Notes: generated by a model not told the origin, from the sequence alone. Positions 46,906-57,464 are shown, numbered from the stretch's first letter. The stretch: 63,757 nt of DNA from Methylomonas sp. (GCA_002929135.1 PESC01000057.1:1-63757), one strand, 5' to 3'. Numbers and translations: made by a program.

Positions 46906-47813
46906 ATGCCGAAGCCAGGCAATGGCTGCTGGGTTTCATGGATTTTCTGCAAGCCGAAAAACGGGTTTCCGGGCACACGTTGCAGAATTATTCACGCGAC
47001 TTGAACCGGATGCTGGCGTTTTTTCAGGAACAAGGCCTGACACATTGGCCGGAACTGAGTGTCAAGACCATCCGGCTTTATCTTGCCCAGCGCCATCGCG
47101 CCGACATCGCTGGAAAAACCTTGCAACGGGAATTGTCGGCATTGCGCAGTTTTTATCGCTTCCTGGTAAAAAGAGACTATCTGACCACCAATCCTGCCGC
47201 GCTGGTCAAGGCGCCGAAATCGCCCAAAAAACTGCCCAAACTGCTCGATGTCGATCAGGCCGCCGCCCTGCTGGATTGCCCGGCGAACAGCCTTTTGGAA
47301 ATCAGGGATCAGGCCATGTTCGAGTTGTTTTATTCGTCGGGTCTCAGGCTGAATGAACTGGTCAATATCGACTTGACCGACATCGACTTGACGGCTGGCA
47401 TGCTGCTGGTTCGGGTAGCCAAAGGCGGACGGCAACGCTGGCTGCCGGTGGGCAACAAAGCCATAACGGCCATCAAAGCCTGGATCGAGGTGCGCAGCGC
47501 CCCTGACAGCCCGGCGCTGTTCATCAACAAAATGGGCCGAAGATTAAGCACACGCAGCGTGCAATTACGCCTCGATCGCTGGTGCGAGAAAAATGGCTGC
47601 GAAACAACGCATCCGCACATGCTGCGGCATTCTTTCGCCAGTCATTTGCTGGAATCATCCCGTGATATTCGGGCGGTTCAGGAATTGCTGGGGCATCAGG
47701 ACATTGCCACGACGCAAATCTACACCCATCTCGACTTTCAACATCTGGCCAGTGTCTACGACTTTGCCCACCCACGGTCGAAAAAAACCAGGGATCCGGC
47801 CTCCGGGCAATGA
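46902..47813 (+). CDS. xerC: Tyrosine recombinase XerC
   Basis: 303-residue site-specific recombinase acting with XerD at dif to resolve chromosome dimers. Catalytic residues: Arg149 (SSGLRLNE), Lys174, His239 and Arg242 (HMLRHSFASHLL), His265 (LLGHQDIATTQ) and Tyr274 (QIYTH). The start is GTG at 46902, overlapping the DUF484 stop (GTGA). Gene order lptM-lysA-dapF-DUF484-xerC is conserved. Confidence 0.95.
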   Translation: MNAEARQWLLGFMDFLQAEKRVSGHTLQNYSRDLNRMLAFFQEQGLTHWPELSVKTIRLYLAQRHRADIAGKTLQRELSALRSFYRFLVKRDYLTTNPAALVKAPKSPKKLPKLLDVDQAAALLDCPANSLLEIRDQAMFELFYSSGLRLNELVNIDLTDIDLTAGMLLVRVAKGGRQRWLPVGNKAITAIKAWIEVRSAPDSPALFINKMGRRLSTRSVQLRLDRWCEKNGCETTHPHMLRHSFASHLLESSRDIRAVQELLGHQDIATTQIYTHLDFQHLASVYDFAHPRSKKTRDPASGQ

Positions 47814-47892
47814 CACCTGAATTCTGCCCGCTATGCCAGCATGTCGGTGTCCGCCATTATTCTCGCTCCTAAACTCTGCGTCACTGTCATTA

Positions 47893-47955
47893 AACGGCAT
47901 GGTGGAACGCTTCAACAGACGAATCAGCGAACTACTCCGACAGACTTGGCTAGAT
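47893..47955 (+). pseudogene. IS481-type transposase remnant
   Basis: A short stretch translates as [20 protein letters not shown], the C-terminal DDE-glutamate region of IS481/IS3-like transposases ([11 protein letters not shown]...). Sequence before it does not continue the transposase, so this is a debris fragment. It is in the same frame as prfC and lies about 50 bases before its start. Confidence 0.65.
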
Positions 47956-48003
47956 TCCGCAACGCGCCCTCGATCACTTGACCTCGTTACAGAACACATA
48001 ATT

Positions 48004-49602
48004 ATGCAAATTCAAACAAAGCAATCAATGGAATCCCCGGAATATAAGCGACGACGCACTTTTGCCATCATCTCCCACCCCGACGCCGGCAAAACCACCA
48101 TCACCGAAAAACTGCTGCTGTTTGGCGGCGCCATTCAGTTGGCAGGTTCGGTCAAAGGCCGCAAAGCCGCTCGCCATGCCACCTCTGACTGGATGGAAAT
48201 GGAAAAGGAACGCGGCATTTCCGTCACCACCTCGGTAATGCAGTTCGAACATGGCGGTGCCATCATCAACCTGCTCGACACACCAGGTCACGAGGATTTC
48301 TCGGAAGACACCTACCGTACATTGACGGCTGTCGACTCGGCGCTGATGGTGATCGACGTTGCCAAAGGCGTCGAGGACAGAACCATCAAACTGATGGACG
48401 TCTGCCGTTTGCGCGACACGCCTATCCTGACCTTCATCAACAAGCTCGATCGCGAAGGCCGAGAACCCATCGAATTGCTCGACGAAGTCGAAAGCGTGCT
48501 GAAAATCGAATGCGCGCCGATGACCTGGCCTATCGGCATGGGCAAACGCTTCAAAGGCGTGTACCAGTTATACAAAGACGAAATTCTGTTGTTCAACCCC
48601 CAACACGGCGGTCGCATTGCCGAATCGCAACTGGTCAAGGGCTTGAACAACCCGCACCTCGATGAATTGCTGGGCTTGCAGGCCGATGAACTGCGCGAGG
48701 AAATCGAACTGGTCAAAGGCGCCAGCCATGTATTCGATCTGGACAAATACCTGCGCGGCGAACAGACGCCTGTGTTTTTTGGCTCGGCCATCAACAATTT
48801 CGGCATCATCGAACTGCTGGACGCATTCGCCGAATATGCACCGCCACCGCGTCCGCGTCAGGCCGAACAACGCAAAGTGCACGCGGACGAAGAAAAATTC
48901 AGCGGCTTTGTATTCAAGATTCAAGCCAACATGGATCCCGCACACCGCGACCGCGTCGCCTTCATGCGCATTTGCTCGGGCAAGTTCGACAAAGGCATGA
49001 AGCTGTACCATGTCCGCCTCGGCAAAAGCATCCAGGTTGCCAACGCCATCACCTTCCAGGCCGACAGCCGCAAGACTGTCGAAGAAGCCTACGCCGGCGA
49101 CATCATCGGCCTGCACAATCACGGCACCATTCAAGTTGGCGACACCTTCACCCAGGGTGAAATCCTGAAATACGGCGGCATACCGTACTTCGCCCCGGAA
49201 CTGTTCCGCCGCGTGGTACTGAAAGACCCGTTACGCGCCAAAGCCTTGCAGAAAGGCCTGGTGCAGCTTACCGAAGAGGGCGCAACGCAGCTGTTCAAAC
49301 CTCTGAAAAACAACGACCTCATTCTAGGCGCAGTCGGTATTTTGCAGTTCGACGTCACCGCGCACCGCTTGAAACACGAGTACAACGTCGAGTGCGCCTA
49401 TGATGTGTCGCCTATCAACACCGTGCGCTGGGTCAGCTCGAACAATCCGGCCAAGCTCGAAGAATTCAGAAACAAGGCCTTCGAGAACCTGGCGGAAGAT
49501 GGCGGCGGCTATCTGGTCTACCTCGCCACCAGCCGCGTCAACCTGCAACTGACCGTAGAACGCTGGCCGGACATCAGCTTCAGCGCAACGCGCGAACTCT
49601 AG
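48004..49602 (+). CDS. prfC: Peptide chain release factor 3
   Basis: 532-residue translational GTPase that recycles RF1/RF2 from the ribosome. GTP motifs: [17 protein letters not shown] (G1), [25 protein letters not shown] (G3), [12 protein letters not shown] (G4). The C-terminal domains II-III are complete ([14 protein letters not shown]). The ATG at 48004 is chosen; the open frame continues upstream to 47833 only because it runs into transposase debris. Confidence 0.95.
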   Translation: MQIQTKQSMESPEYKRRRTFAIISHPDAGKTTITEKLLLFGGAIQLAGSVKGRKAARHATSDWMEMEKERGISVTTSVMQFEHGGAIINLLDTPGHEDFSEDTYRTLTAVDSALMVIDVAKGVEDRTIKLMDVCRLRDTPILTFINKLDREGREPIELLDEVESVLKIECAPMTWPIGMGKRFKGVYQLYKDEILLFNPQHGGRIAESQLVKGLNNPHLDELLGLQADELREEIELVKGASHVFDLDKYLRGEQTPVFFGSAINNFGIIELLDAFAEYAPPPRPRQAEQRKVHADEEKFSGFVFKIQANMDPAHRDRVAFMRICSGKFDKGMKLYHVRLGKSIQVANAITFQADSRKTVEEAYAGDIIGLHNHGTIQVGDTFTQGEILKYGGIPYFAPELFRRVVLKDPLRAKALQKGLVQLTEEGATQLFKPLKNNDLILGAVGILQFDVTAHRLKHEYNVECAYDVSPINTVRWVSSNNPAKLEEFRNKAFENLAEDGGGYLVYLATSRVNLQLTVERWPDISFSATREL

Positions 49603-49647
49603 GGGGCTGCCTGTCCCCGCTTCATTTCGAGCGAGATTATTTGAAAA

Positions 49648-49782
49648 ATGTGGCTGGATAAAAGGCAAATGTCCGGTTTTTTGACCATTACACAAGCTAT
49701 CGACAGGGTAACCCAGCACGATGTCCTGGCTTGGTTTGGTCACTGCGGGTATCGTATCGAAGACGTGTGTGAAGCGCTGTAA
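49648..49782 (+). pseudogene. Possible transposase C-terminal fragment
   Basis: 44-codon frame, stop-bounded on both sides. Its end, HDVLAWFGHCGYRIEDVCEAL, resembles the C-terminal WFxHCGY motif of IS630-like transposases. The resemblance is from memory and short, so it is tentative. A chance frame is the alternative. Confidence 0.35.
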
Positions 49783-49815
49783 GCCTGTGTTATTTGAAAA
49801 GGTATCTTCCAGCTC

Positions 49816-49941
49816 CAGGGGCCTATCCGAGAATGCAAAACCTCAAAAATTAACCACAACATATAGTGTCTAAAGTCATATTAAACCACTACATGTGGTG
49901 CTAAAAATTTTGATAGCGCTATTCTAGGACAGCCTCCTAGG
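49816..49941. mobile_element. MITE-like element with imperfect terminal inverted repeats
   Basis: Left end AGGGGCCTATCCGAGAATG and the reverse complement of the right end (AGGAGGCTGTCCTAGAATA) agree at 14 of 19 positions. The interior is AT-rich, with AACCACAACATATAGTG and a near-repeat AACCACTACATGTGGTG. No coding capacity. The right end resembles the dispersed repeat at 16697 and 28061. Confidence 0.45.
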
Positions 49942-49965
49942 AGACCTTGGGAACCAGAAAACCCA

Positions 49966-51855
49966 TCAAACATCGGCCAGATTGCCCCTGTCTTCCAGCC
50001 AGCTCTTGCGGTCGGATGCACGTTTTTTGGCCAGCAGCCTATCCATGCCTTCAAAGGTTGCTTGGTGATCATCGACCGTCAGTTGCACCAGGCGCCGGGT
50101 ATCCGGGTTCATCGTGGTTTCACGCAATTGTGACGGGTTCATTTCACCCAAGCCTTTGAAACGCTGGATATTGACCTTGCCGCTGAGCTTTTCGGCTTCG
50201 ATGCGCGCCATCACCCCCAATCGTTCCGACTCATCCAGTGCGTAAAACACCTGTTTGCCGACATCGACGCGGTACAGCGGCGGCATCGCCACAAACACAT
50301 GGCCGGCGTCGACCAGCGCACGAAAATGCTTGTAAAACAAGGCACAAATCAAGGTGGCAATGTGGTTGCCGTCGGAGTCGGCATCGGCCAGGATGCAGAT
50401 TTTGCCGTAACGCAGGTTTTGCAGGTCGTTGCTGTCGGGTTCCATGCCCAATGCCACCGCAATGTCGTGCACTTCCTGCGAGGCCATGACGTCGCTGGAA
50501 TCGACTTCCCATGTATTCAGGATTTTGCCGCGCAGCGGCATGATGGCCTGATATTCGCGGTCGCGCGCCTGCTTGGCCGAGCCACCGGCCGAATCGCCTT
50601 CGACCAGAAACAGCTCGGTGCGGCTGAGGTCTTGCGCCGAACAATCAGCCAGTTTGCCGGGCAGCGCCGGGCCGGACGTGATCTTCTTGCGGACGATTTT
50701 CTTGGCCGATTTCAGACGTTTCTGCGCACTAGCCAGAATGATTTCGGCGATTTTCTCGCCTTCCCTGGGGTGCTGGTTCAGCCATAAACTGAAGGTGTCC
50801 TTGGCGACGCCTGACACAAAGGTCACACATTCACGCGAACTCAAGCGCTCTTTGGTCTGGCCGGAAAATTGCGGGTCTTGCAGTTTCACCGACAGCACGA
50901 AATGGCAGCTTTCCCAGACGTCTTCCGGCGCAATTTTGATGCCACGCGGCAGCAGATTGCGAAAATCGCAGAACTCGCGCATCGCCTCGGTCAAACCGGC
51001 ACGCAAGCCATTAACATGAGTGCCGCCCTGGGCCGTTGGCACCAGGTTGACGTAACTTTCGGCAACGGCTTCCGCTAGGCTGTCCTGTGTCCAGACGATG
51101 CCCCATTCCACCGCCTCATTGCTGGCCACCATATGAGCCATGAACGGTGGCTGCGGAAAAATCTCGGCATCGCCGACGCGATCCAGCAAGTAATCCTGCA
51201 AGCCATTCTGATAACACCACTCGATGCGTTCGTCGCTGAGTTCGCAATTCAGCACGATTTTCAGCCCCGGACACAACACCGCCTTGGCACGTAACACATG
51301 CTTCAATTTGGCGACCGATACCCGATTGGAGTCGAAATACTGGCTGTCCGGCCAGAAATGGACACGGGTGCCGGTGTTGTGCTTGCCAACCGTGCCGATT
51401 TGTTGCAACTCGCCGATTTTGTCGCCACCGGCGAACTGCATCTGGTAGACGCCGCCGCCGCGCCTTATCTCAACCAGCAGCTTCTCGGACAAGGCATTGA
51501 CCACCGAAACACCAACCCCATGCAAACCACCGGAAAACTGGTAGTTCTTGTTGGAAAATTTGCCGCCGGCATGTAAGCGGGTCAGGATCAGTTCCACACC
51601 AGGGACGCCTTGTTCCGGGTGGATGTCGACCGGCATGCCGCGACCATCGTCAACGACCTCAATCGAACCGTCTTTGTAGAGACTCACCTCGATGGTTTTG
51701 GCGTAACCGGCCAAAGCCTCGTCGACGCTGTTGTCGATCACTTCCTGCACCAAATGGTTGGGCCGTGTGGTATCGGTATACATGCCAGGGCGCTTGCGTA
51801 CCGGATCCAAACCGCTCAATACCTCGATCGCGGCAGCGTTGTATTCTTGATTCAT
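49966..51855 (-). CDS. parE: DNA topoisomerase IV subunit B
   Basis: 629-residue GHKL ATPase subunit that pairs with ParC to decatenate chromosomes. Key motifs: VRKRPGMYTDT, EVIDNSVDEALAGY, VVDDGRGMPVDIH, GGLHGVGVSVVNALS, and the Toprim EGDSAGGSA and ILADADSDGNHI. Sequence such as EVLSGLDPVRKRPG at the N-terminus favours ParE over GyrB; the length (about 630) also does, as GyrB is longer. The ATG at 51855 is chosen over a TTG four codons upstream. parC is not in the window. Confidence 0.93.
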   Translation of the reverse strand: MNQEYNAAAIEVLSGLDPVRKRPGMYTDTTRPNHLVQEVIDNSVDEALAGYAKTIEVSLYKDGSIEVVDDGRGMPVDIHPEQGVPGVELILTRLHAGGKFSNKNYQFSGGLHGVGVSVVNALSEKLLVEIRRGGGVYQMQFAGGDKIGELQQIGTVGKHNTGTRVHFWPDSQYFDSNRVSVAKLKHVLRAKAVLCPGLKIVLNCELSDERIEWCYQNGLQDYLLDRVGDAEIFPQPPFMAHMVASNEAVEWGIVWTQDSLAEAVAESYVNLVPTAQGGTHVNGLRAGLTEAMREFCDFRNLLPRGIKIAPEDVWESCHFVLSVKLQDPQFSGQTKERLSSRECVTFVSGVAKDTFSLWLNQHPREGEKIAEIILASAQKRLKSAKKIVRKKITSGPALPGKLADCSAQDLSRTELFLVEGDSAGGSAKQARDREYQAIMPLRGKILNTWEVDSSDVMASQEVHDIAVALGMEPDSNDLQNLRYGKICILADADSDGNHIATLICALFYKHFRALVDAGHVFVAMPPLYRVDVGKQVFYALDESERLGVMARIEAEKLSGKVNIQRFKGLGEMNPSQLRETTMNPDTRRLVQLTVDDHQATFEGMDRLLAKKRASDRKSWLEDRGNLADV

Positions 51856-52060
51856 CGTTGGTTTCAAAAAGAAAAAAGGGGGCTTTTACGCCCTTACCCC
51901 TCAGAGAGAGAGCGAAGCGAGGGTTTAGGGTTGGGGATGAAGAGCGATGAAAGCCAAATCAAAACGTAACAGTTTGTTTTTAATGAACATTTTCTGGCTA
52001 AATGGCCATGACGCTCTGCGTGGGAGCGGGAAAGGGCTAGCCATCGCCAATCAGTGATGC

Positions 52061-52855
52061 TCAACCGCTCAAATCCTGTTTCCACAAGAAACGGATAGCT
52101 TTGAACAGCAGGAAAACACCCAGCGCAATCCCTAGCGAATACAGAATGTTTTTGATCGTCAAATGACGCATCACCCTCAGCAACGTGGGGTCTATTTCGG
52201 TATTGCCAGCGGCTGCCTGCCGGGAAAACTCCTGCAATTCCTTCGAATCGAAATCGGTTTTCAGCGCAGTCGATGCCTCGAACGCCGTCTGCGTCAATCC
52301 CTGTCTTTCCCCAAACAGACGAGCATTCACGGCTTGACTCAGTCCATTTAATGCTTGGGTAAAGCGGTTGTCCTTTCCGAATCCATGATCGTCGAGCGTG
52401 ACGTAAACCCACTGGTCCAGGGCCTTGATCGTCATATAGGCCGCCGCCAATTGGTCGTAATTCTCATAACCCAGCGTATCTTGCAGTTCGGAGTGCCAAT
52501 CCACAGCCGGGTAAGAATCCGTCACCGGGCTGCTTGGCGTGGCGGTTTGACGCTCATTGCGGCCCTGGTCTTGTATCGGGGAATGACCGGCACCAGGTGA
52601 CGATGGTTTGGAGCCAGTCTGAATATCAGCGGGGCGGCACGAAACACTGGCATTGGCATTGGCATTGGAAGCCGGGGAATGGGTGGTGCCTGCCCGCTCA
52701 TCGCATGACGTGGCAGCATCATGCGCTGCTGTCGATGGTGATAGTGCGGAATGGTCGATCTGTTCGCCCAACAAGGTATCGGTCAGCGACCTGTCGGTTG
52801 CCATCGACAATCGACAGGTCATCAACAAACCCAACACCAATAGTAGCCCTCTCAT
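52061..52855 (-). CDS. Unrecognised exported protein with C-terminal membrane helix
   Basis: 264 residues, not recognised. A signal peptide (MRGLLLVLGLLMTCRLSMA) is followed by a low-complexity Ser/Ala/Pro/Asn segment to about residue 110, including a short NANANA run from repeated GGCATT-type hexamers. A folded region from about 115 to 220 contains DYGYENYDQLA-like and ALDQWVYVTLDDHGFG sequence. A single transmembrane helix near the end (NILYSLGIALGVFLLFKAIRF) leaves a short basic tail. Lies between parE and trpS on the same strand, with no clear functional link. Topology would place the body in the periplasm. Confidence 0.7.
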   Translation of the reverse strand: MRGLLLVLGLLMTCRLSMATDRSLTDTLLGEQIDHSALSPSTAAHDAATSCDERAGTTHSPASNANANASVSCRPADIQTGSKPSSPGAGHSPIQDQGRNERQTATPSSPVTDSYPAVDWHSELQDTLGYENYDQLAAAYMTIKALDQWVYVTLDDHGFGKDNRFTQALNGLSQAVNARLFGERQGLTQTAFEASTALKTDFDSKELQEFSRQAAAGNTEIDPTLLRVMRHLTIKNILYSLGIALGVFLLFKAIRFLWKQDLSG

Positions 52856-52888
52856 GTAGCCCCCTTACCACGAAAAGCCGGATTCAGC

Positions 52889-53908
52889 CTATCGTCCTGT
52901 TGCCATTGCCGAAATACCCACCGCCGACCTCAAACGCTTGATGAACGGTCGGCTGATGGCCCTGGCCTTTTCGGCGCCTTCCTGCAACTGCTGCTCGATA
53001 TGATCCGGCGCTTGCAACAAGGCTTCGTAGCGTTCGCGGGCGGGTGCGATTTCTTCGTTGATTTTCTCGAACAGAATCTGCTTCATTTCGCCCCAGCCTA
53101 TGCCTTGGGCATAGCGCTGACGTATGGCTTCTACGTCGTGATGATGGGCAAATGCCTGATAAATGCCGAACAGTGTGCAACCTTCCGTGTCTTTCGGCTC
53201 GCCCGGCTCCAGCGAATTGGTCTTGATCTTGTTGATGAGCTTGCGCAATGTCTTTTCCGGCTCGAACAAGGGGATGGTGTTGTTGTAACTCTTGCTCATC
53301 TTGCGGCCATCGAGTCCGAGCAAGGTTGCGGCGGCGTCATCCAGCACCGCCTCGGGCAAGACGAAATGCTCGCCGTAGATGTGGTTGAAGCGGCTGGCAA
53401 TGTCGCGCGCCATTTCAATGTGTTGGATCTGATCTTTACCCACCGGCACTTTGTTGGCGTTGAACAGCAGAATATCCGCCGCCATCAGGACGGGGTAGCT
53501 GAACAAGCCCATGGTGATACCTTTGTCGGGGTCGCTGCCGTCTGCTTCCTCGTTCTCGGCCACCGCCGCCTTGTAAGCATGGGCGCGATTCATCAGGCCC
53601 TTGGCGGTCACGCAAGTCAGCATCCAGGTCAGCTCCAGAATTTCCGGCACGTCGGATTGCCGATAAAACACCGCGTTCGAGGTATCCAGCCCCAGCGCCA
53701 GCCAGGTTGCGGCAATTTCCAGACTCGATTGCTTGACCCTGGCCGGTTCGTTGCACTTAATCAGTGCATGGTAGTCGGCCAGAAAGTAGAACGGCCAGAC
53801 ATGCCCATCCTTGCTGGCCTGAATCGCCGGACGAATCGCACCGGCGTAATTACCCAAATGCGGCGTCCCCGTAGTGGTGATACCGGTCAGAACAATCGAT
53901 TTGTTCAT
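52889..53908 (-). CDS. trpS: Tryptophanyl-tRNA synthetase
   Basis: 339-residue class I aminoacyl-tRNA synthetase. The HIGH-like signature is TGTPHLGN (residues 13-20) and the KMSKS loop is GRKMSKSYNNTIPLF. The start at 53908 has AAGGAG at good spacing; an upstream in-frame ATG six codons away has none. Compact form typical of many proteobacteria. Confidence 0.94.
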   Translation of the reverse strand: MNKSIVLTGITTTGTPHLGNYAGAIRPAIQASKDGHVWPFYFLADYHALIKCNEPARVKQSSLEIAATWLALGLDTSNAVFYRQSDVPEILELTWMLTCVTAKGLMNRAHAYKAAVAENEEADGSDPDKGITMGLFSYPVLMAADILLFNANKVPVGKDQIQHIEMARDIASRFNHIYGEHFVLPEAVLDDAAATLLGLDGRKMSKSYNNTIPLFEPEKTLRKLINKIKTNSLEPGEPKDTEGCTLFGIYQAFAHHHDVEAIRQRYAQGIGWGEMKQILFEKINEEIAPARERYEALLQAPDHIEQQLQEGAEKARAISRPFIKRLRSAVGISAMATGR

Positions 53909-54121
53909 GCTACTCCTTGAAAACACTGGAAAATCCGAATGAATAGAGCCAAATTCTACACAAAACGCCAGCGACCGTCAGGTCATTACCTGCGACAAAC
54001 CCAGAAAACACGGGATTTCAGGCCGTCACCGCACTCTCGAACAAAGCTTCGACCCAAGCGGTTTCCATCATTTGTAGTAAACTCCTTGGGCATTTTTAAA
54101 CGCGCAAACCGGAGGCTATTC

Positions 54122-54421
54122 ATGCTGACTCATGACGAAAAACGCGATTACATCCGCATGGATGTCGACTGCGACCTGACGTACAAACAAGCCAATACCG
54201 ACATTGCAAAAACCGGTCGCTGCACCACACTCAGCGGTGCCGGGGTTTCGTTTATCGCCGATCAGCCACTTGAAGCGGGTAACGCCATCGAAATCAGCGT
54301 GATCCCGAAAAACAATCTGACGCCGCCGATGACCGCCTTCGTCGAAGTGGTGCGTGTCGTCAGACAAAACGACGGCCAATATGAAATCGCCGGCGTCATC
54401 AAAGGCATCAAGGGCAATTAA
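54122..54421 (+). CDS. Small single-domain PilZ protein
   Basis: 99-residue protein that is essentially one PilZ domain: EKRDYIRMDVDCDL carries the RxxxR-like arginine motif and TTLSGAGVSFIADQPL the D/N-x-S-x-x-G-like motif (here TLSGAG). CGGAGG precedes the ATG at 54122. It probably binds cyclic di-GMP. The first motif residue of the second element is Thr, so binding strength is uncertain. Followed 49 bases later by queD. Confidence 0.78.
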   Translation: MLTHDEKRDYIRMDVDCDLTYKQANTDIAKTGRCTTLSGAGVSFIADQPLEAGNAIEISVIPKNNLTPPMTAFVEVVRVVRQNDGQYEIAGVIKGIKGN

Positions 54422-54470
54422 ACTTTCCACTCAACTGGTTAACCGCCCAACCGACAGGGACGCTCGCACC

Positions 54471-54875
54471 ATGTACTCCATCACCAAAGAAATCTATTTC
54501 TGTTATGGCCACCGACTGATGAACCACCCCGGCAAGTGCAAAAACCTGCATGGTCACAGCGTCAAGGCCGCCATCACCATCAAGAGCGCAACCCTGGATG
54601 ACCAAGGCATGGTCTGCGACTTTGCCGATGTCAAAGCCGCCGTCGAAGCCTTCATCGACGAACACCTGGATCACAATTTTTTACTGCACAAGGACGACCC
54701 CCTCATTCCGGCACTCGTTGCAGGCAACGAACGCTTCCTGGCCATCGACGAACACCCGACCGCCGAAGTCCTGAGCAAAATGATTTATCAACACCTGCAA
54801 AGCCAGGGACTGGCCGTCGAACAGGTGGTACTCTGGGAAACCGCCAGCGCCAGCGCCTGCTACACGGAAAATTGA
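54471..54875 (+). CDS. queD: 6-carboxy-tetrahydropterin synthase (QueD family)
   Basis: 134-residue PTPS-fold enzyme converting dihydroneopterin triphosphate to 6-carboxytetrahydropterin in queuosine/7-deazaguanine synthesis. Zinc histidines His14, His27 and His29 lie in YGHRLMNHPGKCKNLHGHS and the catalytic Cys23 in between. The distal Asp-His (DHNFLL) and Glu (LWETASASACY) are intact. The ATG at 54471 starts the family sequence. It lies four bases before the DUF1249 gene. Confidence 0.92.
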   Translation: MYSITKEIYFCYGHRLMNHPGKCKNLHGHSVKAAITIKSATLDDQGMVCDFADVKAAVEAFIDEHLDHNFLLHKDDPLIPALVAGNERFLAIDEHPTAEVLSKMIYQHLQSQGLAVEQVVLWETASASACYTEN

Positions 54876-54879
54876 GGCC

Positions 54880-55323
54880 ATGGCCCAACTCAAGCCGGTC
54901 AATACCTCGCTATGCCTGGAAAAAGTCTGCGAAGCCAATTATCAAAAGCTGTTCAAATTGATTCCCGATTTACGCTCATTCGAAAATAGCGCCGTCGGTC
55001 TGACACCCGACCAACCCACACTTTACCTGAGCATCCTGGAGCGCAAACCCTACACGCTGACCATAGAGCTGAGCCATCGCTTCCGCCACCATCTGACCGA
55101 ATCGATGACGCCTGCCGTGACCATCCGGGTTTATCTCGACGCCCGCCTGGCCGAAGTCATCCACGACAGCGACCGCCCGCCGGTGGATAAGGTGTACCAG
55201 AATCCGGCAAACGCGCTGGAAATCCAGGACTACAAATGGCGGTTGAATTATTTTTTGCAGAAATGGCTGGATCACTGCCTGCAAGGCAACTACCGCTTCA
55301 GTATCGAACGCTGCGCGGCTTAG
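54880..55323 (+). CDS. DUF1249 family (YqiB-like) protein
   Basis: 147-residue cytosolic protein. [32 protein letters not shown] and the tail EKWLDHCLxGNY-like [14 protein letters not shown] match the YqiB/DUF1249 family, whose function is unknown. It overlaps the convergent recQ stop by four bases. Start follows the queD stop directly. Confidence 0.85.
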   Translation: MAQLKPVNTSLCLEKVCEANYQKLFKLIPDLRSFENSAVGLTPDQPTLYLSILERKPYTLTIELSHRFRHHLTESMTPAVTIRVYLDARLAEVIHDSDRPPVDKVYQNPANALEIQDYKWRLNYFLQKWLDHCLQGNYRFSIERCAA

Positions 55324-57464
55324 GCTGTTCGATACCGCAATGCCGCCCGTACACAACGTAACACCCCATAACCGTACACACCGTCAAACTGTTGATAGAG
55401 CGGTTTCAGAGCATTGCGCTGGCTTCCCGGCATCGCCAGTAATGCCGACTCGATGGTCGCAAGCTCAGGTGCAGGCAAATCGATAACATCCTCGAAACGC
55501 ACCATGCCCGCTTCCAGGCCTTTTGCCAAATGGGTGTAAATGGTATCGACGGCCAAGCCGCGCCGGTCGGCAACCTGTTCGACACTGAAACCCAACTGAA
55601 AACACGCCAGTGTCTGTGACACCGTATCGTCGGCATGACCCGCTTCGCCGTGGCGATCATCGAATTGCGCCAAAACCGCCAGAAAATCGTCACCGTACAG
55701 GTCGAGCTTGCGCTGACCTATGCCTGCAATCATGGCCAACTGCTGATGATTGCGTGGCCGCTGCTCCACCATCGCCATCAAAGTGGCATCGTGAAAAATG
55801 ACGTAAGGCGGCACATCCTGCGCCTCGGCCAACGTCCGACGTTTGGTGCGTAGCGCGTTCCACAGCGCGGTATCGGCATCGCGCACTGCCTGTCGCCCAT
55901 CTGGCCTGTTTGCCTTGAGCTTCACCCCCTGTACATCCTTGCGCAGCATCAAGGTTTGTTCACCGCGCAAAACCGGACGACAGGTATCGGTGAGTTTCAA
56001 AGCGCCGTGCGCCTCGAAGTCGATCGCCACCAGCGATTTAGCCACCAGCTGGCGAAATACCGAACGCCACTGTTTTTCATCCAGCCCCTTGCCTATGCCG
56101 AAAGTCGATTGCCGGTCATGGCCAAACTGGCGGACACGTTCATCCGGCTTGCCGCGTAACACATCGATCAGATAATTGACGCCAAAACGCTGACCGGTAC
56201 GGTAGATGCACGACAACGCCTGTTGCGCGGCAACACTGCCATCCCAGGTCTCGACCGGCTCCAAACAGGTATCGCAATTGCCGCACGGCTGCGCCAGTTT
56301 ATCGCCATCGCCGAAATAGGCCAGCAAGGCCTGGCGCCTGCAACTCACTATTTCACACAAGGCCAGCATGGCGTCCAGCTTGTGCAGTTCGACACGTTTA
56401 TGCGCATCATCGGCACCCGATGCCGACAGAATCTGCCGCAATGTCAGCACATCCTGCAAGCCATAAGCCATCCAGGCATCGGCGGGCAAGCCATCACGAC
56501 CGGCACGACCGGTTTCCTGGTAATAAGCCTCAATGCTTTTGGGTAAATCCAGATGGGCTACGAAACGCACGTTGGGTTTGTCGATGCCCATGCCAAAGGC
56601 AATGGTTGCCACCATAATCAGGCCGTCTTCCATCAGGAACCGGTGTTGATTGACGCGGCGTTCGTCGTTACTCATGCCCGCATGGTAAGGCCGTGCACGA
56701 AAACCTTTTTCATTGAGCCATGCCGCAGTTTCCTCGACTTTGCGCCGCGACAGGCAATAGACGATGCCACTATCGCCCCCATGCTCGTTGCGCAAAAACG
56801 CCAGCAATTGCTGGCGAGGATTATCTTTTTGCACAATGCGGTAACGTATGTTGGGCCGGTCGAAGCCACTGACGTAAACCTTGGCCTGCTCCAGCGCCAG
56901 ACGGTAAATGATTTCCTCGCGCGTGCGCACATCAGCGGTAGCCGTCAGCGCGATGCGCGGCACAGTCGGAAACAGCTGATGCAGAACCGACAACTGCAAA
57001 TAATCGGCCCGGAAATCATGCCCCCACTGCGACACGCAATGGGCTTCGTCTATGGCAAATAAAGCAATGCGGCAGCGGGCGAGCAAGGCCTGCATTCTTG
57101 GATTCGACAGGCGTTCGGGTGCGATGTAGAGCAAATCCAGATCACCCGCCAGCAAGGCCTGTTCGGTAAGCCGTGACTGTTCCTGGCTCAATGCCGAATT
57201 CAGATAGGCCGCCCGCACACCGAGCTGATGCAACGCATCGACCTGGTCCTGCATCAGTGCAATCAACGGCGAAATCACAATGCCGACACCCTCGCGTACC
57301 AGGGCAGGAATCTGATAGCACAGTGATTTACCGCCACCAGTCGGCATCAGCACCAGCACGTCACACCCGGCAATGACATCGTCGATGATGGCACCCTGAT
57401 GACCACGAAAACTGTCGTAGCCAAAAACGGTGCTCAGCGTGTGCAACGGGGAAGGAAGAGACAT
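55320..57464 (-). CDS. recQ: ATP-dependent DNA helicase RecQ
   Basis: 714-residue superfamily 2 helicase. Walker [14 protein letters not shown] (41-53), DEAH box [16 protein letters not shown], motif [15 protein letters not shown], then the zinc-binding RQC domain with [10 protein letters not shown] and a C-terminal HRDC domain ([15 protein letters not shown]). The ATG at 57464 matches the family start; upstream extension to 57596 overlaps the terminator of the RuMP cluster. Overlaps DUF1249 end by four bases, convergent. Confidence 0.95.
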   Translation of the reverse strand: MSLPSPLHTLSTVFGYDSFRGHQGAIIDDVIAGCDVLVLMPTGGGKSLCYQIPALVREGVGIVISPLIALMQDQVDALHQLGVRAAYLNSALSQEQSRLTEQALLAGDLDLLYIAPERLSNPRMQALLARCRIALFAIDEAHCVSQWGHDFRADYLQLSVLHQLFPTVPRIALTATADVRTREEIIYRLALEQAKVYVSGFDRPNIRYRIVQKDNPRQQLLAFLRNEHGGDSGIVYCLSRRKVEETAAWLNEKGFRARPYHAGMSNDERRVNQHRFLMEDGLIMVATIAFGMGIDKPNVRFVAHLDLPKSIEAYYQETGRAGRDGLPADAWMAYGLQDVLTLRQILSASGADDAHKRVELHKLDAMLALCEIVSCRRQALLAYFGDGDKLAQPCGNCDTCLEPVETWDGSVAAQQALSCIYRTGQRFGVNYLIDVLRGKPDERVRQFGHDRQSTFGIGKGLDEKQWRSVFRQLVAKSLVAIDFEAHGALKLTDTCRPVLRGEQTLMLRKDVQGVKLKANRPDGRQAVRDADTALWNALRTKRRTLAEAQDVPPYVIFHDATLMAMVEQRPRNHQQLAMIAGIGQRKLDLYGDDFLAVLAQFDDRHGEAGHADDTVSQTLACFQLGFSVEQVADRRGLAVDTIYTHLAKGLEAGMVRFEDVIDLPAPELATIESALLAMPGSQRNALKPLYQQFDGVYGYGVLRCVRAALRYRTA

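Larger units (their letters stand above)
49603..49965. other. Intergenic patch of mobile-element debris
   Basis: About 363 bases between convergent prfC and parE with no intact gene. It holds a 44-codon transposase-like fragment (49648-49782), a ~125-base AT-rich element with imperfect ends (49816-49941), and a copy of the 43850 repeat (49942-49962, inverted). Confidence 0.6.

Noticed and set aside
52660-52670. Short GGCATT repeats as a phase-variable microsatellite
   Set aside because: Only about three in-frame units; too few to suggest slippage control.
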